From IMG/VR virus record IMGVR_UViG_3300032288_003949, positions 1 through 64,000 of that record: a stretch of 64,000 nt of DNA. One strand, written 5' to 3'. The notes below the pieces were generated by a model. The model saw nothing but the letters and a program-made list of their open reading frames with translations. It was not told the origin of the DNA and ran no database searches. Each line of letters opens with the position of its first letter. Position 1 is the stretch's first letter. A program made the position numbers and the translations under genes. Positions 47,505-55,198 of this stretch are shown in pieces. The DNA comes from a virus.

Positions 47505-48237
47505 TCCTAAGACTCGCTGGGAGTGTCCGAACGGCTGCGGCGCGGTCATGGGGCCGCGTCGCCCCCGCAAGGATGATGTGCGGCGCTACTGCCTGCCCTG
47601 CTCTGAGGAGTCCGGTAGGCTGGTGCAGCGCGTCGCCCCTGTGGTGGAGAAGGAGCGCGAGGCGGCTGCGGAGCGGGCTGCCAAGAAGCGGGCTGCGCGG
47701 GCTGCGCGGATCCGCGAGCGGAAGAACAAGTACACGGCGAGTGGCCCTAGCCCTGTCATGGTGTTTCCGGATGCCGCTGGCGTTGAGCACTCCGTCAACA
47801 TCCCCAAGGAGGTGCTGCGTGTTGCCAAGCGCATGAAGATCCACAAGCGGCTTGGCAGCGTTCAGGTCATTCGGCGCACTCGCGGTCGGGGGCCCAACGG
47901 TATCGGCGGTCTGTGCTACCCGCATGGCGCTCCGAACGGGCCTGCGGGCTGGCATGTCGGCGAGGGCCGCGCTCACATCACCATCTCGGTGTATCGAGGA
48001 GCGAGCTACGAGCGGTTGTGCGCCCTGATTGCCCACGAGGTCGCGCACATCCGGCAGTGCCACCACAAGAAGGCGTTCCGGATAGAGATGGCGCGGACGA
48101 TCTCTGCGGCATATCCAGGCCGCTGCGGTCGGTTGCCTGTCACGACTTCGTCGAGTGCCATGCAGACGGAGGCAGAAGAGCGGATGCGGGCTTGGGCTGT
48201 TGCTCAGGTCGCTGATCAAATCGAACAGGAGGTGTGA
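47497..48237 (+). CDS. Zinc metallopeptidase-like protein (SprT-type HExxH)
   Basis: A 246-residue protein that begins MASPKTRW. An N-terminal zinc ribbon ('ECPNGCG...RYCLPC') is followed by an Ala/Arg/Lys coiled coil (50-85). The C-terminal domain has 'ERLCALIAHEVAHIRQCHHKKAF', an HEVAH zincin motif with a later His, as in SprT/WLM-type DNA-associated proteases. It may act on DNA-protein crosslinks, but this is by analogy only. Confidence 0.75.
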   Translation: MASPKTRWECPNGCGAVMGPRRPRKDDVRRYCLPCSEESGRLVQRVAPVVEKEREAAAERAAKKRAARAARIRERKNKYTASGPSPVMVFPDAAGVEHSVNIPKEVLRVAKRMKIHKRLGSVQVIRRTRGRGPNGIGGLCYPHGAPNGPAGWHVGEGRAHITISVYRGASYERLCALIAHEVAHIRQCHHKKAFRIEMARTISAAYPGRCGRLPVTTSSSAMQTEAEERMRAWAVAQVADQIEQEV

Positions 48238-48238
48238 G

Positions 48239-48418
48239 ATGAACAAGATGGTCGATCACATGGAGGCATGTCTGGCGCATACCTACGAGGTGAAGCTCAG
48301 GGAGCTTCGCGCTCAGCGGTCGAAGGCAGCAACGGCTGCCGAGCGCACCCGTATCGACAAGAGCATCCGCGAGTTTGAGCGGCGGCTCGGCTCCGGCCCT
48401 TCAAGGGGTCGGCGCTAG
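48239..48418 (+). CDS. Hypothetical small basic protein
   Basis: A 59-residue helical basic protein ('EVKLRELRAQRSKAATAAERTRIDKSIREFERRL'). It starts one base after the previous stop and ends at the shared CTAG 48415-48418. Confidence 0.65.
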   Translation: MNKMVDHMEACLAHTYEVKLRELRAQRSKAATAAERTRIDKSIREFERRLGSGPSRGRR

Positions 48419-49167
48419 TTGGAGCAGCGTTGCGAGGAGTTGGCTGTCTTGGCGGTGCCGTCGTCGTAGGTGAAGGTGCCGCTATACAGCCATCTCTTTG
48501 TGGCGCACCTTGCCTTGGCGTAGCTCTGCAGCTTCCCCTTGGCCTTCCATGTCCGGAAGACCTTCGTGCGGAACTCTATGATCGCGCTGCCCAGCGGTAG
48601 GGCTGGGATCGTCACATCCAGCACCTTGCCGTAGCCGCGTCGATTGGCGGGCTTTATTTCTCCCACCAGCGTTGTGCCAAGCGCGACGGCGTTCGTCCAT
48701 GAGTGGAGGACCAGCACGGGGTGTCCGTTGCGTGGCGGCGCGTTGAAGGCGGTGATGCTCGCGTCGAGGATCGTGTCGGTGAAGCCCGCCAGCGCGACCT
48801 TTGCATCTCCTGTCCCTACGATGCTGGTGGGGCAGGCCGCTCTTGCCATCTCTGCGGTGATGCTGTTCAGGTTTGCCCTGCAGACGGGCAGGCCGACGGT
48901 CGTGAACACGAAGTCGTTGTCGAAGAAGACCTGTGCTCTGGTCGCGGCTGCGATCCGTTCTCCTGGAGTCTCGGCTCCTGTGGTGGTCAACACTTCGATG
49001 GCGGTCTTGGTCGCCACCTTCTGCGGGTGTTTCGTCGGGCTTGCGGTTCCCCGAATGGTCTGGGTGTTGGCTAGGGCGCTGGCGGCTGCCATTAGGCCGA
49101 TGATCGCCGCGTAGACGAGCGCCATGCAGCCTACGACCAGCAGCTTGTGCTTAGTTACTTCTCTCAT
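48415..49167 (-). CDS. Secreted protein with host-like C-terminal fold
   Basis: A 250-residue protein with a signal peptide or membrane anchor at about 8-32 ('LLVVGCMALVYAAIIGLMAAASALA'). The mature part has 'GLPVCRANLNSITAEMARAACPTSIVGTGDAKVALAG', then 'ITAFNAPPRNGHPVLVLHSW' and 'VTIPALPLGSAI'. That arrangement recalls abundant secreted proteins of Solirubrobacterales. Paired Cys could form disulfides outside the cell. It overlaps the gene upstream by 17 bases. A host-derived gene within the virion operon is unusual. Confidence 0.75.
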   Translation of the reverse strand: MREVTKHKLLVVGCMALVYAAIIGLMAAASALANTQTIRGTASPTKHPQKVATKTAIEVLTTTGAETPGERIAAATRAQVFFDNDFVFTTVGLPVCRANLNSITAEMARAACPTSIVGTGDAKVALAGFTDTILDASITAFNAPPRNGHPVLVLHSWTNAVALGTTLVGEIKPANRRGYGKVLDVTIPALPLGSAIIEFRTKVFRTWKAKGKLQSYAKARCATKRWLYSGTFTYDDGTAKTANSSQRCSN

Positions 49168-49294
49168 TGTCCCGCTCCCTTCTGTCTTGCTCCATCTGCT
49201 CGGCCCATCCGAGCTTGTGGATGAGCACGATGATCCCAAGGGCATAGAAGACGCCGCCGCTGAACCCGATCATGAAGGGCTCGGCAGCTTCCAT
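49151..49294 (-). CDS. 47-residue single-span membrane protein
   Basis: Starts MEAAEPFM, then one helix 'IGFSGGVFYALGIIVLIHKLGW' and a charged end 'EQDRRERDNERSN'. The ATG overlaps the TAA of the upstream gene, and its end overlaps the secreted-protein start. The tight coupling supports it. Role unknown. Confidence 0.62.
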   Translation of the reverse strand: MEAAEPFMIGFSGGVFYALGIIVLIHKLGWAEQMEQDRRERDNERSN

Positions 49295-50004
49295 TATTCG
49301 TCGTCCCTGACGACGGTTGCGAGCTGTTCGGCGGTCGGTTTCCCACCTGCGGCCCTTGCGACTTCCATTACGGAGCGCAGCAGCGCGGGCAGGTCTTCCC
49401 TTCCCTTGTAGGTCATGTCGTCGATGCTCTCGTCCCATGACGGATCCCATTCGATTCCGGCGATGTAGTAGGCCAGCGAGTCGACATCGCCCTTCTCGGC
49501 CAGCATCCCGATCTCGTCTAGGTATCCCGCCAGCATCCCTTCGTCGATGTCGGGCGTTCGGTCGTAGGCTTCGCTCATCTTCTTGTTGTCCAGCACTTCC
49601 TTGCGTTTCCGCGCCTTCGCAGCGATGGCCTGTGCCGCTTCCCTTGTCTTGGGGACGGGTTCGCCCCATGCGTTTGCCATGAGCGCGAGTCTGGTCGGTT
49701 CGCCCTTGTCGTCGACCATCGGCCCCTTCGGGTTGGAGTAGAAGCGCGTTGCCCAGCTGATCCAGCGGCGCTTGTCTCGGTCGCTCGCTTCGCTGTAGTT
49801 CTTGACTCCAGGCCGGATGTTCTGGCCTTGGGCCTTCAGCGATCTGCGACCCGCAGCGTTCAGGCCGCCCTTCGGGTTCTTGCCCTTCTTGGTAGTCCAG
49901 GCTTCGGCTTCTTGCAGGATCTGCTCTAGCTCGGTCGGCGCAGGCTCTCTCTCGGTTACTCCGAGCCTGTCGATCAGCGCGTCGTATGCCGTTGCCTTGT
50001 CCAT
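49294..50004 (-). CDS. DUF6321-like phage protein
   Basis: A 236-residue protein. Residues 38-95 match a segment known from phage proteins: 'KKGKNPKGGLNAAGRRSLKAQGQNI..GV' and 'RRWISWATRFYSNP', with a KR-rich 'AKARKRKEVL' helix. The C-terminal half is acidic and helical. Likely a DNA-binding or virion-associated small protein; the family's function is not established. Confidence 0.7.
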   Translation of the reverse strand: MDKATAYDALIDRLGVTEREPAPTELEQILQEAEAWTTKKGKNPKGGLNAAGRRSLKAQGQNIRPGVKNYSEASDRDKRRWISWATRFYSNPKGPMVDDKGEPTRLALMANAWGEPVPKTREAAQAIAAKARKRKEVLDNKKMSEAYDRTPDIDEGMLAGYLDEIGMLAEKGDVDSLAYYIAGIEWDPSWDESIDDMTYKGREDLPALLRSVMEVARAAGGKPTAEQLATVVRDDE

Positions 50005-50066
50005 GTCTCTAGGCTAGGCAGGCTTCGGGCAGTCCGGCGTTCGGACTGCTTAAGGTTTCCTAAGCG

Positions 50067-50756
50067 CTAGGGCTTGAGGTCGAGGTCGACTCGGCAGTAG
50101 CCTGAGCGGACGCCGCGATCTGGCTCGGTGCTGGAGGTCTCTACGACCGTTCCGAGGACGACTCCTGTGCTGGTGCCGCCGCCTGTGGTGGTGGTGACGA
50201 CTGCGGTGCCTGCTCCGCCTGTCAGCGATCCTGCGTTGGTCGTGAGCTGCGCGACATTGGTATCGGCCAGCGCTCCGCCGAAGGTGATCGTCCAGTTGCC
50301 CGCGCTCGGCTTGGCTACGGCGACATCTCCTGCGCCGATGTTGCTCAGCGCTTCCAGCGCAGTGTCTAGGGTCGCGGCGCTTGCGTCCCATGCGATTGCC
50401 GAGGTGGTCTGGCCGCTGAAGGTGAGGGTGAAGGTGCCGCCGGTTGCGTCGACCACGAGGGCCTGCACTTCGTCGGTGACATTGTCGCTCTGCAGGGCTC
50501 CTGTGGTGCTGTTGACAAACAGCGCGGTGCCGACCGAGAAGCCGCCTGCTACTTCGGCGACGCCTGTGTTCTGGAGGTAGAAGTCTTCGCCGTCGGCGAT
50601 CACATCTTGGTCGGCGATGAGCGAGTCGAAGCCGACGCCTTCCTGCTTCACGGCTATTCCGGCGACATTTTCTTCGATCACGGCGGTGCCGTGAGTGTAA
50701 TCTCCGCCGGAGGAGTTGTCCGTGTAGATGCCTTTGCCTTGTGTTCCGTAGGGCAT
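50067..50756 (-). CDS. Long head decoration protein with inserted beta module
   Basis: A 229-residue paralogue of the protein at 1533-1910: same start (MPYGTQGKGIY), same 'VAGIAVKQEGVGFDSLIAD' block and same end 'RVDLDLKP'. Between about residues 100 and 200 it carries a Gly/Thr-rich insert ('GGTFTLTFSGQTTSAIAWDASAATLDTALEAL..IGAGDVAV') also present in the BppU-like protein at 6168-6899. The insert may protrude from the capsid surface. Confidence 0.8.
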   Translation of the reverse strand: MPYGTQGKGIYTDNSSGGDYTHGTAVIEENVAGIAVKQEGVGFDSLIADQDVIADGEDFYLQNTGVAEVAGGFSVGTALFVNSTTGALQSDNVTDEVQALVVDATGGTFTLTFSGQTTSAIAWDASAATLDTALEALSNIGAGDVAVAKPSAGNWTITFGGALADTNVAQLTTNAGSLTGGAGTAVVTTTTGGGTSTGVVLGTVVETSSTEPDRGVRSGYCRVDLDLKP

Positions 50757-50815
50757 GCGGCAATCCTACGCTTCTTTTTTGCGACCCTTCGATTCGGACT
50801 TTCCGCGTCCGTATG

Positions 50816-50849
50816 TGCTACACTGTGTAGCGCAATTCGACCTAGGAGG
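50816..50849 (+). promoter_or_regulatory. Shared-type promoter/leader
   Basis: Extended -10 TGC-TACACT (50816-50824) within the palindrome GCTACAC-T-GTGTAGC (50817-50831), then GCGCAATTCGACCTAGGAGG. Same sequence as at 23478 over the first 23 bases. Confidence 0.7.
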
Positions 50850-50854
50850 TTCGT

Positions 50855-51076
50855 ATGAGCACGAATGAGAAGCTCGTCGTCTACATGACGCCGGACAGTC
50901 AGGAGTTTGCTCTGCAGCTTGCCCGCAAGCAGTTGGAGAGCGTGACCGCGAGGGCGGAGATGCAGAAGCGCTGCCTGCCGACCATGACGGAAGAGGGGCA
51001 TCGGCTCGCTGCCGAGGCTTCCGATCTGGCGTTCCTGATCAAGGACCTGGAGTCGGCTTCTGGGGAGGTGGTCTGA
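50855..51076 (+). CDS. Hypothetical helical protein
   Basis: A 73-residue protein, largely one long helix ('ALQLARKQLESVTARAEMQKRCLP'). Its TGA is followed at once by the next ATG. Unknown function. Confidence 0.7.
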   Translation: MSTNEKLVVYMTPDSQEFALQLARKQLESVTARAEMQKRCLPTMTEEGHRLAAEASDLAFLIKDLESASGEVV

Positions 51077-51421
51077 ATGTCCGAGGGCGTTCTGTTCACT
51101 CCACGCATCTCCGTGCATGCCAAGGGCAAGTTCGCTGGTCTGCAGATCCGCGAGATCGACGACAAGCGCATCGTGCGGGTCAACATGGAGATCAGCAAGG
51201 CCGACCGTGCCGCGCATGGCGCTCTCTCCGAGGGCGAGTCCTGCGATGTGACCGATATCCCGACGGGTATCGTGGTGCGGGTCAGGCCCGCAGCCTGTGG
51301 GCTGGATTGCTTCTGCGATGCGGAGATCACTCGCGTCGTCGACAATCCGTTCGCGGTTGTTCAGGAGGCCAAGGCTGACCACGCTCTCGCTCGTCGCAGC
51401 GCGGAGTTGGCTGCTCGCTGA
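51077..51421 (+). CDS. Hypothetical beta protein
   Basis: A 114-residue protein with alternating short strands and a Cys pair 'ACGLDCFCD'. It follows the previous gene with no gap. Unknown function. Confidence 0.7.
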   Translation: MSEGVLFTPRISVHAKGKFAGLQIREIDDKRIVRVNMEISKADRAAHGALSEGESCDVTDIPTGIVVRVRPAACGLDCFCDAEITRVVDNPFAVVQEAKADHALARRSAELAAR

Positions 51422-51430
51422 GCTGCTTTC

Positions 51431-51502
51431 TGCTACCCTACGCAGGCTGCAAGTTGCGGGGGTGATGAGCAGCACGATTGCCCGCTTCGGCGGGCTTTCG
51501 TT
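51431..51502 (+). ncRNA. Candidate short RNA between promoter and terminator
   Basis: An extended -10 TGC-TACCCT (51431-51439) is followed after about 40 bases by the intrinsic terminator GCCCGC-TTCG-GCGGGC-TTTCGTTT (51480-51502). A start near 51446 would give an RNA of about 55 nt with no ribosome site or reading frame of note. It could also be the terminator of the preceding genes. Confidence 0.4.
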
Positions 51503-51515
51503 TGCCTTCGGCCTG

Positions 51516-51655
51516 TGCTACACTTCTTCGCAGACGACTAGCCCGCCTGAGCCTTGTGTTCGGCGGGCAGTCGCCGTTCTGGGCAGATTCTTTCCATCTC
51601 CCTGTCAGGTTTCGGCCTTCTGGTGCGACTCATGTGTGTCAACTACCTAGGAGGT
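51516..51655 (+). promoter_or_regulatory. Promoter and long leader with GC hairpin
   Basis: Extended -10 TGC-TACACT (51516-51524), then about 125 bases before the ATG at 51660. The leader has a 7-bp hairpin GCCCGCC / GGCGGGC (51541-51568) and ends in CCTAGGAGG. The usual GCGCAATCCGAC leader is missing here. Confidence 0.5.
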
Positions 51656-51659
51656 TCTC

Positions 51660-51920
51660 ATGACGGGATGGTGGGATGTGCGGTATCAGGGCGGCGGTCG
51701 GATCTGGGAGGAGTCGCGGGTGCAGGAGTGTGCCGCTCTCGTCCAGCAGCTGTCCGATGCCTTCGGCGAGCTTGGCTGGGAGATGCCTAACGATCTCGCG
51801 GCTGTGCTCGATGGCGGTTCTGTCCATGACAAGATGGAGGCGCGGAATGCCCTTGTGGAGTTGGTCGGGGCGGTTGCCCGCTACCGCTCTCGCATGGATG
51901 TCGCCTATCGGGGTCGCTAG
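51660..51920 (+). CDS. Hypothetical protein
   Basis: An 86-residue protein starting MTGWWDVRYQGG, helical for the rest ('CAALVQQLSDAFGELGW'). Start is set by AGGAGGTTCTC; the stop is the shared CTAG 51917-51920. Unknown function. Confidence 0.7.
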   Translation: MTGWWDVRYQGGGRIWEESRVQECAALVQQLSDAFGELGWEMPNDLAAVLDGGSVHDKMEARNALVELVGAVARYRSRMDVAYRGR

Positions 51921-52162
51921 AAGCGCTTGACAAGTCGGGGCTCGGTGATGCTTTTGAGCTCCGGCCTGTCGATGTGCCTTGGCCAGCGGTTCTCCATCGC
52001 GCCGAACACGGCCCCTAGCAGCAGCAGGGCTTCGTTCAGGTGTTGCATGGCTCCGCTTTCCAGCACTCCGGCGGCTATCGTCGGGTCGCTTTCCATCAGA
52101 TCCACTAGCTCGGCAGCGTCGGCTAGGTCTTGGCTCGGCTTCGGTTCTTTCATCCTGTCCAT
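51917..52162 (-). CDS. Hypothetical helical protein
   Basis: An 81-residue protein with an acidic N-terminal half and a hydrophobic 'LNEALLLLGAVFGAMENRW' helix. Start follows AAAGGAGCAACCG. It is the only minus gene between two plus transcription units. Unknown function. Confidence 0.65.
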   Translation of the reverse strand: MDRMKEPKPSQDLADAAELVDLMESDPTIAAGVLESGAMQHLNEALLLLGAVFGAMENRWPRHIDRPELKSITEPRLVKRF

Positions 52163-52170
52163 CGGTTGCT

Positions 52171-52220
52171 CCTTTCTACCTTCATAGAAGGTCGCTTGCG
52201 CTGGATTGTGTCACCTTCGG
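52171..52220 (-). repeat. Conserved upstream element, copy 1
   Basis: The segment with AGAAGGTCGCTTG...TGTCACCTTCGGTTTC closely matches 58032-58081 (AGAAGGTCGCTTG...TGTCACCTTCGATTTC). Both lie just upstream of a minus-strand gene with a plus promoter on the far side, so this is likely a promoter/operator unit. Confidence 0.55.
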
Positions 52221-52247
52221 TTTCTCGGTGTCGCGCTACACTTCGTC

Positions 52248-52641
52248 GCCGGTCTATGCTAAGATGCCTTTCAGAGTCGCGGACAGGGTTTCACGCAGAG
52301 CGACAGATGGCGAGAGGGTTTAATCACTTGTCCGGCCTTTCGTCCCCCACCATGTTGGGGTATTCACGCGGCGCAACCGCATGGGGTTAGTGCGTCGGGG
52401 TTCGGTGCCACCCACGGAAGGCATCGGGACTAGGTGGCCAACCACCTTCGCCCGACCTGTCGGTAACGCAGATGGGTCTTGGCTGGGGCGGGTCGCTTAC
52501 TTCTCTCGGCGGCCCGCCCTTTTCGTTGCGCTTGTCGCAACCGATGTGTTCGTCACCACGCCGGAGGTTGCGGCGCGGGGCCACATCGCCTGATCCGCTT
52601 CATCGCGCTTCGCATCTAGGCCCGCTTCGGCGGGTCTTTTT
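52248..52641 (+). ncRNA. Candidate structured RNA of 370-390 nt
   Basis: It lies between a phage-type promoter (TGC-TAAGAT at 52257-52265, or an earlier TACACT at 52236-52241) and an intrinsic terminator. Hairpins on paper: GGGCGGG/CCCGCCC (52486-52519), GTTGCG-CTTGT-CGCAAC (52525-52541), AGGTGG-CCAA-CCACCT (52432-52447) inside CGGG/CCCG, CCCCA/TGGGG (52345-52360), long-range CGGACA/TGTCCG (52280-52334) and GATGCCTTTC/GGAAGGCATC (52263-52272 with 52416-52425). No ribosome site or good reading frame is seen. tmRNA, RNase P and group I core motifs are not visible. Class unknown. Confidence 0.6.
52621..52641 (+). terminator. Intrinsic terminator of the candidate RNA
   Basis: CCCGC-TTCG-GCGGG followed by TCTTTTT. 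The T-run is only on the plus strand, which sets the direction of the upstream RNA. Confidence 0.8.
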
Positions 52642-52650
52642 GCGTCTGCG

Positions 52651-54375
52651 CTAGTAGTCCAGCGGGTCGCGGCTAAAGCCAGGGTCGTAGGTTTCGACGA
52701 AGCTCGCGTCTGCGGTCAGGTTCACCACATCTAGCTGGCTCGGCTCCCAGTCGTAGCGGTCTTGGAAATCGTATGTCTCGCCTTCCAGCGCGGTGTCGAC
52801 GCTCTGCTGGAATAGCCAGCACTGCAGGGCCAGCGTGTCGTAGGCTTCGGCGAAGGCATAGTCGTCTGCCCTGACGCTCTGGTATTCGACGGTATGCCCG
52901 AATGCCGTTTCGACGGTCACGCGGCTCATCGCTTGTAGCTGGTCGGTGTAGCCCTTCGGCTTCTCTGTTGGCAGCAGGTTGCGCTGTTGCCTTATCGCGT
53001 CGAATGTGGCATCTAGGATCGCGGTGCGCTTCACGCCTGCGGTTCTCATGTCTGGCTTCGGGTCGAATACCGTCTGGCTGCGGCTGGTGATGAAGTGGGC
53101 GAGGTAGACGCGGCCAGGGAATCGTTCAGCGAATGCTCGGCTCAGGCGTTCTTCGGGGGCGTGGTCGATGCATGCCATGTTCACGCCATACCGCTGCATT
53201 AGCTCTACGAGCATCCCGAAATCGTCCACTTCGCCGATCCACAGGGCCCGCTTGCGGGGTAGCCCTTCGGTCGGCAGGGTGTAGGCGCTTATGCGGACAT
53301 TCAGGGCCCTTACGCTTGCGACATCCACGCCCATCGTCACCAGATCGCACTGCGGCACTTCCATGGCTTCCAGCGGTATGTCGTCGCGGCTGGCTGCGGC
53401 GATGGCTTCATCGCTTAGGCGGTTATCGTCCGGCGCATAGGCTTCCGCGAGGTCTTTGTTGTAGTGGACGGTGATCTCGTTCGGGTTCGTCTTGTTGTGG
53501 GCTTCGATGATCGGTCGCAGGTCTAGGTTCGGGACCACTAGGCGTGGGATGTGGTAGCCCCGTATGTCTCGGTCGGTGTGTTCGGCTACCCATTCGCCCT
53601 TCGCGGGGTTCAGCACCTTGTGGCACTTGGCGCAGACCAGCTCGGCGGTGTCGGTGTCGACATTGGCGGTGTAGGACAGCGTCTGGTGGTCGCCGCAGCC
53701 TTCGCATTTCACCATCCATTGGCGCTGGTCGCTTCGCTCATACAGCGCGTCAATACCGAATCCTGGAATGCTGGGGACGCCTACCCGTCGGATGAGCCCG
53801 TTCTGCGAGCCCGATATTCGGCGTTCAGCGTCGGGGATATTCTCCTGCCGCAGCGTGTCATATTCGTCGAGGCATAGGACATCCGCGTCGACCGCGTCCA
53901 GATCGTCTTTCGATTCGCTTCCACGGGCGTAAAGCCAGCCGAGCCCGATCTGTTTCAGGCCTTTGTTGTTCACATAGCCCTGCGGGATCCGCTCACGGAG
54001 GTAGGGCGAGCCCATGATGGCGGCCTTTATCCGTGCGTCGGCGAAGTCATACATCTGCTGGCGCTTCGGGAAGATATACAAGGCGTTCTTCCTGCCCGTG
54101 TCAGCGTGGTAGAGGGCCCATCTCAGGAGGTAGGTGCTCACGCCTACCTGCGTCGCCTTCTTTATCACGATCTCGCGGTCATCGGCCCCTGATTGGTCGT
54201 ATAGCTCGCGCTGGAAAGGGAATCGGTCGAAGTCCAGGGTTCCGGCCTTCGGCTCCGGCACCTGTAGGGCCCAATCGTGGAAGCTCTGCTTCTGGCCGGT
54301 CAGCTCCGCATATTTCTGCCGTAGCAGCTCGCCAAATGCGTCTGCCGGTGCCATGTTCGCTGTCGGGTCTTCCAT
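52651..54375 (-). CDS. terL: Terminase large subunit (GpA-like)
   Basis: A 574-residue DNA packaging motor and nuclease of the lambda GpA type. ATPase: 'FQRELYD' adenine motif, Walker-A-like 'KKATQVGVSTYLLRW' (near residue 74), Walker B 'VDADVLCLDEYD'. A zinc ribbon follows ('CEGCGDHQ...CAKCHK') as in GpA proteins. The nuclease domain begins at 'LVTMGVDVAS' with later acidic residues such as 'RADDYAFAEAYD'. Full length. It is the anchor of the virion gene order. Confidence 0.92.
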   Translation of the reverse strand: MEDPTANMAPADAFGELLRQKYAELTGQKQSFHDWALQVPEPKAGTLDFDRFPFQRELYDQSGADDREIVIKKATQVGVSTYLLRWALYHADTGRKNALYIFPKRQQMYDFADARIKAAIMGSPYLRERIPQGYVNNKGLKQIGLGWLYARGSESKDDLDAVDADVLCLDEYDTLRQENIPDAERRISGSQNGLIRRVGVPSIPGFGIDALYERSDQRQWMVKCEGCGDHQTLSYTANVDTDTAELVCAKCHKVLNPAKGEWVAEHTDRDIRGYHIPRLVVPNLDLRPIIEAHNKTNPNEITVHYNKDLAEAYAPDDNRLSDEAIAAASRDDIPLEAMEVPQCDLVTMGVDVASVRALNVRISAYTLPTEGLPRKRALWIGEVDDFGMLVELMQRYGVNMACIDHAPEERLSRAFAERFPGRVYLAHFITSRSQTVFDPKPDMRTAGVKRTAILDATFDAIRQQRNLLPTEKPKGYTDQLQAMSRVTVETAFGHTVEYQSVRADDYAFAEAYDTLALQCWLFQQSVDTALEGETYDFQDRYDWEPSQLDVVNLTADASFVETYDPGFSRDPLDY

Positions 54376-54377
54376 CT

Positions 54378-54569
54378 CTACCTACCGTATCGGTCAAGCG
54401 CTCGGCGAAGGGCGTTAACAGGTGCCACTACGGGGCTCTCAGCGGCGTTCTGGCGGCCTTCGGTGGCCGTTCTGCTATGGACACGCCTAGCGTTCCTGAC
54501 GGGCGCGGTTTCGCGGTATGTGGCGACGCGCTTCTGGCGCTGTCGGCGGGCTCTGATCCGGCGCAACAT
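54378..54569 (-). CDS. Possible small Arg-rich protein
   Basis: A 63-residue reading frame of extreme Arg content (MLRRIRARRQRQKRV...). It ends 2 bases before the terminase start. No ribosome site is seen, and such composition can arise from a non-coding frame, so this is tentative. If not coding, 54376-54610 is an intergenic region with the GATATCC repeats. Confidence 0.3.
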   Translation of the reverse strand: MLRRIRARRQRQKRVATYRETAPVRNARRVHSRTATEGRQNAAESPVVAPVNALRRALDRYGR

Positions 54570-54594
54570 GTCGTCATCGTAGCGGCGGTTCCCA

Positions 54595-54624
54595 GGATAT
54601 CGGGAGGATATCAGCGAGGATATC
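54595..54624. repeat. Three GGATATC direct repeats
   Basis: GGATATC at 54595-54601, 54606-54612 and 54618-54624, with 11-12 base periodicity (about one helical turn). They lie between the terminase gene and the 3' end of the preceding gene. This iteron-like array next to terminase could be part of a packaging site. Confidence 0.55.
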
Positions 54625-55198
54625 CACGCCTACGGGCCGACATAGCTGCGATAAGACCACGACATAGTCGGCGAAGGGCCCGCATGAGTCTTCTCCCAGG
54701 GCTCGGTTCAGCGGGCTCATAGCCGATAGCCGCAGCGGTCACGCCTGTGTTCCATGATTGCACCTTCGGCATATCGGGCAAGAGTCGGCGGTAGAGCGCG
54801 TCATAGTCTTTATTGGGCTCGGCCAAGCGCTCGTCATTCTCCTGCCAGAGCCGGTCAAGAGTCTCACGATCTTCCCGTTCTTCACGCCTGTCGGGGTCAT
54901 TTGCCTTGTGCCAGCTGTCAAACAGGTCGCCAAGAGCTTCCAGCTTCCGTTCAAGGCGGTGCCAAGAGTCGTCATAGTCGGCTGTTAGGGCGGTGATAGA
55001 GCTGGCGCAAGCGATACGGATCCGCCCTTTCAGCACATCTTCGTCGGGCTCTACGACAATCCCACGATAGTCGGGCCAGTCTAGGCGTGAATGGTCGGCA
55101 GGGTTCAGCAGGATAGCGGTGGGCTCGTCACCACAGAGCTGTTCGTGCCGGTCAAGAGCTCGCTGGATAGCTTCAAGATAGGACGCTTCTGTGCTCAT
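54611..55198 (-). CDS. Hypothetical helical protein
   Basis: A 195-residue protein: N-terminal helix, 'TAILLNPADHSRLDWPDYRGIVVEPDED' alpha/beta part, a long charged helix ('ERKLEALGDLFDSWHKANDPDRREEREDRETLDRLWQEN') and an Arg-rich end. It overlaps the preceding gene by ATGA. Unknown function; position is compatible with a packaging accessory. Confidence 0.72.
   Translation of the reverse strand: MSTEASYLEAIQRALDRHEQLCGDEPTAILLNPADHSRLDWPDYRGIVVEPDEDVLKGRIRIACASSITALTADYDDSWHRLERKLEALGDLFDSWHKANDPDRREEREDRETLDRLWQENDERLAEPNKDYDALYRRLLPDMPKVQSWNTGVTAAAIGYEPAEPSPGRRLMRALRRLCRGLIAAMSARRRGYPR

Noticed and set aside
47224-48246. 340-residue minus-strand frame
   Set aside because: Opposite the HEVAH protein and its neighbour; composition typical of an antisense frame.
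52381-52593. 70-residue plus-strand frame inside the candidate RNA
   Set aside because: No ribosome site, and the dense hairpins explain the sequence better than coding.
52248-52641. tmRNA or RNase P RNA
   Set aside because: No tRNA-like ends or tag frame, and no conserved RNase P core motifs were found by eye.
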